DNA from: Paguma larvata
Taxonomy: Eukaryota; Chordata; Mammalia; Carnivora; Viverridae
NCBI GenBank assembly: GCA_030068075.1
Contig: CM057835.1
Coordinates: forward strand, 41,894,215 to 41,958,214
DNA: 64,000 nt
Direction of reading: 5' to 3'
The notes below the pieces were generated by a model. It had not been told where the DNA came from. It saw nothing but the letters and a program-made list of their open reading frames with translations, and made no database searches. The position numbers and the translations under genes were made by a program. Below are positions 59,826 through 64,000 of the stretch, in pieces; position 1 is the first letter of the stretch; each line of letters begins with the position of its first letter.

Positions 59826-60399
59826 AAATAGTTGCTTCTATTCATATCATTCATCTCTGTTCTCCTCAGGTGTCTCCTAAAATGTAAATCCATTTAATCA
59901 CTTGCTGTTTCATTCAGACAGTATATTTCTCACCAACACCACATCTAGATCCACCTTTTATTTCTACTCTCTTCCCGCATTTTGAGCTGGGCACCCTTGA
60001 GCCCAATTCCATTATAAAACACTCACATACAGCGTTCACCTTTTCATTGTACCCTAATTAGCTGAAACCTGAGTCTCCCCAGCAGACATTCCTGCAATCT
60101 GTAGTCTGTGGAGTGGAGGCTTCTCTTTCTCCACTTAAGGACAAAAGTTTGTCAGGAGGAAGAGGTAAAAGGAGAAAAAGGACATGGGGCAGTGGTGGAA
60201 AGAGAGCAACCAAAATTCTCCTGTGCCTGAAAGGAACCTGAAGGGGAATGTGAAGGCAAGTACTATTTGGTTGGGCCTCATCCCATTCAATTAAGTTTAA
60301 ATATTGTGCAAAAAGAATAGGAGGGGGCGAAACAGCATAGATGGAAGGGATCTTAGGCTCCATTTTGTTAGCTCTTTACTTCTCCACATTGGGAGATGG
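59826..60399. other. No repeat recognised; 101-codon minus frame
   Basis: The minus frame at 60058-60363 is proline- and leucine-rich; the DNA is purine-rich on the plus strand (AAGAGGTAAAAGGAGAAAAAGG, about 60161 on), which explains it. Confidence 0.4.
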
Positions 60400-60478
60400 G
60401 GCCAAAAAAAATCTATCACTTGACAAGTTTAAATAAGTAATCAATGGCAGAACTGAGACTAAAATTTAGATGTGCCAA
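60400..60478 (-). mobile_element. MIR fragment
   Basis: CACTTGACAAGTTTAAATAAG and CAATGGCAGAACTGAGAC are complements of the MIR core. Confidence 0.5.
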
Positions 60479-61324
60479 CTAATGAAGAGTTAAAATAATT
60501 TTGAAGCTTCTTAAATTTAAGATAGATTAAAAACATAATGACTGCTATCTTTAATAGCTTCTCTAGTTTAGCCAAAATGCTGTCCACAATTGCTGTTTTT
60601 TGAAAGAAATAGATCAGTACAGTCAAGGATCATGACACCATCACTTTGGAGTCCTAAGGCCTACCATTATGTAAATTTTCATTTGCTCATAGAGACACAG
60701 ACTGATTTGTTGTTGATTTTTCCCCCTTAATCAACTTAGTATTTAATCAGAGCCACAAAATAATGGAGCAGATTTGATTTAAAAAAAAAAAAGTTTCCTA
60801 ACTTACAAACAAGATGTCTTACTGTATACAAAAATATGAATGTATACTTATTTGAATATAAACAGAAAAACATTGGACTATTTCAAATTTGCTACCTAGT
60901 CCCATATTCTTTCATTTCAAGAATGAGTAGAATATTCACACATTCATATTTGATAACATTGATTAACATATGACAGCATTAGAATATGATTATTACATTG
61001 TTTTGCTTGGGTGGTTATTGGTTGCACTAAATATTCATATATTGTGTTCATTCTCCTATATATGTGACTGCTTGTGACATAAATAACCTTGATATGTGAG
61101 TGAAGTTTGAGGAAGTCAACACCTGGCTATGCTGGTATTGAATACATAAACTTGCTTCCCACTTGTATCAACTCTAATGACATCGTTTGCCCATGGCCTA
61201 GAAGAGTTTATAACTACAGGGCTCATATTGTGAAGAGTGATTTTCAGTTAAGAATATTGAATTCTTTAAGCCTTATCTTCTGAGAGGGTTCAATTTGACT
61301 CAATCTTCAGAGCCACCACCATTG
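60479..61324. other. No gene or repeat recognised
   Basis: AT-rich, with an A-run at 60781-60792. Confidence 0.45.
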
Positions 61325-61460
61325 ACATCATCTATTCAATACACGCTAATTGAGCACTTTCTGTAATTTAGTCAGAATTTCAAGTGCTAAGGAGTCAGAG
61401 ACACAAGACACAGTCCATGATCCCCTAAAGCTCAGAGTCTACTAACTAACTTACAAAAGC
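61325..61460 (-). mobile_element. L2/MIR-type tail
   Basis: CTATTCAATACACGCTAATTG, GAGCACTTTCTGTAATTTAG and CTAAAGCTCAGAGTCTAC match the complement of the L2 3' tail. Confidence 0.5.
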
Positions 61461-62789
61461 AAACCAACAAGGACAGTAGAGCATAGCACATGCTCTGAAT
61501 GTAAGGGTCCCTAGACCCTGAGAAAACTTAGAGAAGGAAAATGCAACTCAGCACACAAGGGAAGAGGAAGAGAGGTGGAGGGGGAGGGTGTTGATAAGAA
61601 AGAAAGGGACTAAATGATTCAGGCTCTGCTGTGTGAGGTGATGTAATCTGCTAATGAGGTTTCAATGTCAGCTGTAACAGGCAGCTCATCAGAACTGATA
61701 GCTGATAAAAAAAAAAAAAAAGGAATCTCTTGGGCATTGCAACTTAGTAAGATCTAATGGAACTTCCTTTTGACTTATTTCTGTTATCTGTGGGTTAAGA
61801 TAGAAGATAACCTGTTGAGGAAAGGTTTTGCTATTGTGGCTGTGAGTTTCTTGGTCATAAGATCTGAGCTTGTACATCTTCTAAACCCTAAGAGGCAATG
61901 GATGGTTAATAAATTTGCTTAAGTTAAAACATCATTGCCAGGAAGAACACTTTTTTAGCCCTGACCAAAAAACCTTATCCGAGGCAGGTGTCTGCCTTAA
62001 CCGACAGCTTGGGGCCAGTCTAGTGAACTAACTCAAAGAAAGGGGAGTTATTGTCTCTGGGATGACTGGCTTTCCATTTGGTTTCCTGATGCAGTATTTG
62101 GCAGTGCCTCAAATCAAACCTGATTCAAAGTGTCTAGATTTAAGGGTCTATAGCATTAGCCCAGGGGAGCATATTCTATATACCATTTATTTTCCTACAA
62201 GAGGAGTACAATTATTTCATCACTGGCTAATATTTGGAAACTATCATCTTTTTTATTTCTTCTTTTTCATTTATATTTCTTTTCCATTCTCATCCCAAGG
62301 CCAAATATACTCAAAAAATACTCAAAAATATATTCTTTATAATTTCAAAAAGATACGAAGTGTTGGATAATGACCCTTGGATAGATGTACTTATTTACAA
62401 ATATGAAAAGTCAACACTTGTACAAATCTTGCTTATAAGTTATTTGTACATTTATTAAGAACTTAGATTTATTATGGAAATTATGGTTTATCTGTAAGGG
62501 ACCTGTGAGACTATTTGACCCTTTATTTTACCTATGAGGGAATTAAGGTATCGAGATGTTGTTCCTATAGTTAAAATAGATTTGAAACCACAAAGATCTC
62601 TGTGCCTATGAGTTTACTATACCGATTTATGTAAAAGTCAAATTTAATTTCCTTTCCCTTAAAATATATATCATCAGTTCTGCTCTAGTGATTTGTTTTA
62701 AAAAGATTATTTTGTTCAAATGCAAATGACCTACAAACAGCAAGGAAACAAGAACCTCAAAATACATTCCTCAGAAACTGAATTCTGCA
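61461..62789. other. Mostly unrecognised; poly-A run, possible MIR
   Basis: Fifteen As at 61707-61721. A weak MIR-like piece on the minus strand may lie at 62500-62630 (CTTTATTTTACCTATGAGGG). A 102-codon frame at 62062 matches no family. Confidence 0.4.
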
Positions 62790-62935
62790 ACAAATGGAGG
62801 AACTTGCAGTGGATTCTTCCCCAAAGAAACAAGGCCCCAACACCTTGATTTTGAAACCCGGAGCAGAAAACCAAAATTGTGCCCCACCTCTGACTCACGG
62901 AAGCTGTCAGATCCAGGATAACTTTTATGACCACA
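62790..62935 (+). mobile_element. MaLR LTR 3' fragment (tentative)
   Basis: GTGGATTCTTCCCCAAAG, CCCCAACACCTTGATTTTG and ATCCAGGATAACTTTTATG follow the MLT1-type LTR 3' part. This accounts for the start of a 114-codon frame at 62794-63138. Confidence 0.45.
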
Positions 62936-63134
62936 AGGGAAATGTGATGTTACAATTTTCCATCCAGTTTCCGATGACACTTCTTGTAGCATTTCATAGT
63001 AACTTTGCAAACTTCAACCCTTCCGATACGACTTCCACAAGCAAACTTCAGGTCTTTTTTAGGATAAAGGGCCATATTTATTGGTCATTTTTATATTTTT
63101 TGAATCACTTAACGCTTGTAAAACTACCCCATTT

Positions 63135-63372
63135 TTAAAAGGTGTTTTTAATGTTTTATTTATTTTTGAGAGAGAGAGAGAGACAGAGCATGAGCATGAG
63201 CATGAGCATGAGTATGAGCAGGGGAGGGTGAGAGGGAGACACAGAATCTGAAACAAGCTCCAGGCTCTGAGATGTCCGCACAAGCCCTACGCAGGGCTCG
63301 AAACCGTGAACCACGAGATCATAATCTGAGCCAAAGTCAGAGGCTTAACCAACTGAGTCACCCAGGTGCCCC
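63135..63372 (-). mobile_element. Carnivore SINE with hexamer expansion
   Basis: The target duplication TAAAACTACCCCATTT (63119-63134) and TAAAACTGCCCCATTT (63373-63388) has one mismatch. The GAGCAT unit, single in consensus, is repeated about five times at 63186-63220, with one GAGTAT variant. Confidence 0.96.
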
Positions 63373-63532
63373 TAAAACTGCCCCATTTATATTAGGTTCC
63401 TATCTTTTTATGTGTATCACTGATGAAGTTTTTGAGTTTCATGCCCAATTCCTCCCCCCTTTTTTTTTTTTTACAAAAGTACTGTGATTTTTACTGCACA
63501 ATTTAGCATAGTATGATGACTGTTAGGAATGC

Positions 63533-63535
<3 letters not shown>

Positions 63536-63571
<36 letters not shown>

Positions 63572-63593
63572 GAGAGAGAGAGAGAGAGAGAGA
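63536..63593. repeat. Compound (TG)n-(GA)n microsatellite
   Basis: About 16 TG units (63536-63568), then TATG, then about 11 GA units (63572-63593). Likely highly polymorphic. Confidence 0.97.
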
Positions 63594-63619
63594 ATATTTT
63601 TTCCTCTACTCACCTTAGG

Positions 63620-64000
63620 TTCATTGGTTGGTGCCCTGTAAATCAGAGTGACCAAAGACAGATCAACAAGAAAAAAAATTTAAAAAAGTGTATTAATATA
63701 TGCATCACACATATATGTGAGAATACTCAATGATGAGTAAGGAAGTGGTTGTGAGAATTTGAGTTCATATGGCATTTTAGCCAAGAACAGTACTTTTGTA
63801 GAGAAATGACAAGGCAAAGGTAAAGGACCTCGCTTCTAGGAGGGAAAATTGTAGAAAAGCAAATACACGGGGAAAGTAAGAGTAGAATAGGACTGGTTTT
63901 AGTAAGAGTAGCTAGGTAGGTTTCTCTGGTCCTATCTTCAGGCTGCAAAGGTTCTCACATTGTTCCCATGACTAGCTTCTGTTCTTCCTGGTAGAGAAGA
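63620..64000 (-). mobile_element. ERV LTR-like end, antisense, cut by window edge
   Basis: GACAGATCAACAAGAAAAAA, complement TTGTTGATCTGTC, matches the U5-like block TGTTAATCTGTCTTTT at 4040-4222, and CCCTGTAAATC matches the following acceptor-like TTTACAGGG. It then runs through AGAAATGACAAGGCAAAGG and CAAATACACGGGG. A probable class-I LTR on the minus strand, continuing past 64000. Confidence 0.45.

Noticed and set aside
60058..60363. 101-codon minus frame rich in Pro and Leu
   Set aside because: Explained by the purine-rich plus strand. No domain and no conserved start context recognised.
62794..63138. 114-codon ATG-initiated frame (plus)
   Set aside because: Its first half reads a MaLR-like LTR fragment, and its end runs into the SINE target duplication. 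No homologue recognised.
1..64000. Regularly recurring ~200-bp repeats as a CRISPR-like array
   Set aside because: The copies are SINEs scattered in both orientations with irregular spacing, target duplications and A-tails, in a mammalian genome.

Overview
This 64 kb window is mammalian nuclear DNA from a carnivoran, most likely a cat (Felidae). The diagnostic evidence is 21 copies of the tRNA-Lys-derived carnivore SINE (SINEC/CAN type). Most have the felid-like arrangement: a head reading GCCTGGGTGGCTCAG, a B-box region like GGTTCGAGCCCC, a C/T-rich tract, then AATAAA-containing A-tails. The base composition is AT-rich with few CpGs. I found no supportable protein-coding gene, exon chain, true tRNA, rRNA or CRISPR array. 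The open frames (mostly 60-150 codons) are what chance gives in DNA like this, or lie inside repeats. The window reads as a gene desert or a large intron.

Layout. 1-6 kb: sequence with no recognised repeat, then a cluster of decayed class-I-like retroviral LTR pieces in both orientations (about 1.9-5.2 kb). 6-14 kb: SINEs, L2 and MIR relics in unrecognised sequence. 14.6-19.1 kb: an old L1 that has lost its middle, then a young 5'-truncated L1 whose A-tail took a SINE. 20.0-20.9 kb: a MaLR LTR and a 55-bp near-identical direct repeat about 800 bp apart. 21.3-21.7 kb: a head-to-head inverted SINE pair. 26.9-34.5 kb: a stack of retroelements, namely an antisense ERV-L provirus relic (pol to gag, a tRNA-Leu-like primer site and an MLT2-like LTR) carrying a nested MaLR and SINE, then two L1 remnants. 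35-64 kb: mostly unrecognised sequence with SINEs, two long L2 copies in opposite orientations (43.0-43.7 and 58.3-59.3 kb), MIRs, another L1 3' end (39.2-40.1 kb), microsatellites, and an LTR-like end at 63.6-64 kb.

Nothing here forms a pathway or operon, and I do not see a new biological system. The most unusual items are the 55-bp duplicated segment joined at a MaLR breakpoint, three CpG-rich islets in unrecognised sequence (11.1, 23.1 and 34.8-35.1 kb) that could be conserved regulatory or exonic DNA, and several repeat-structure oddities. Repeat family names come from recognising consensus-like motifs by eye, not from a database search.
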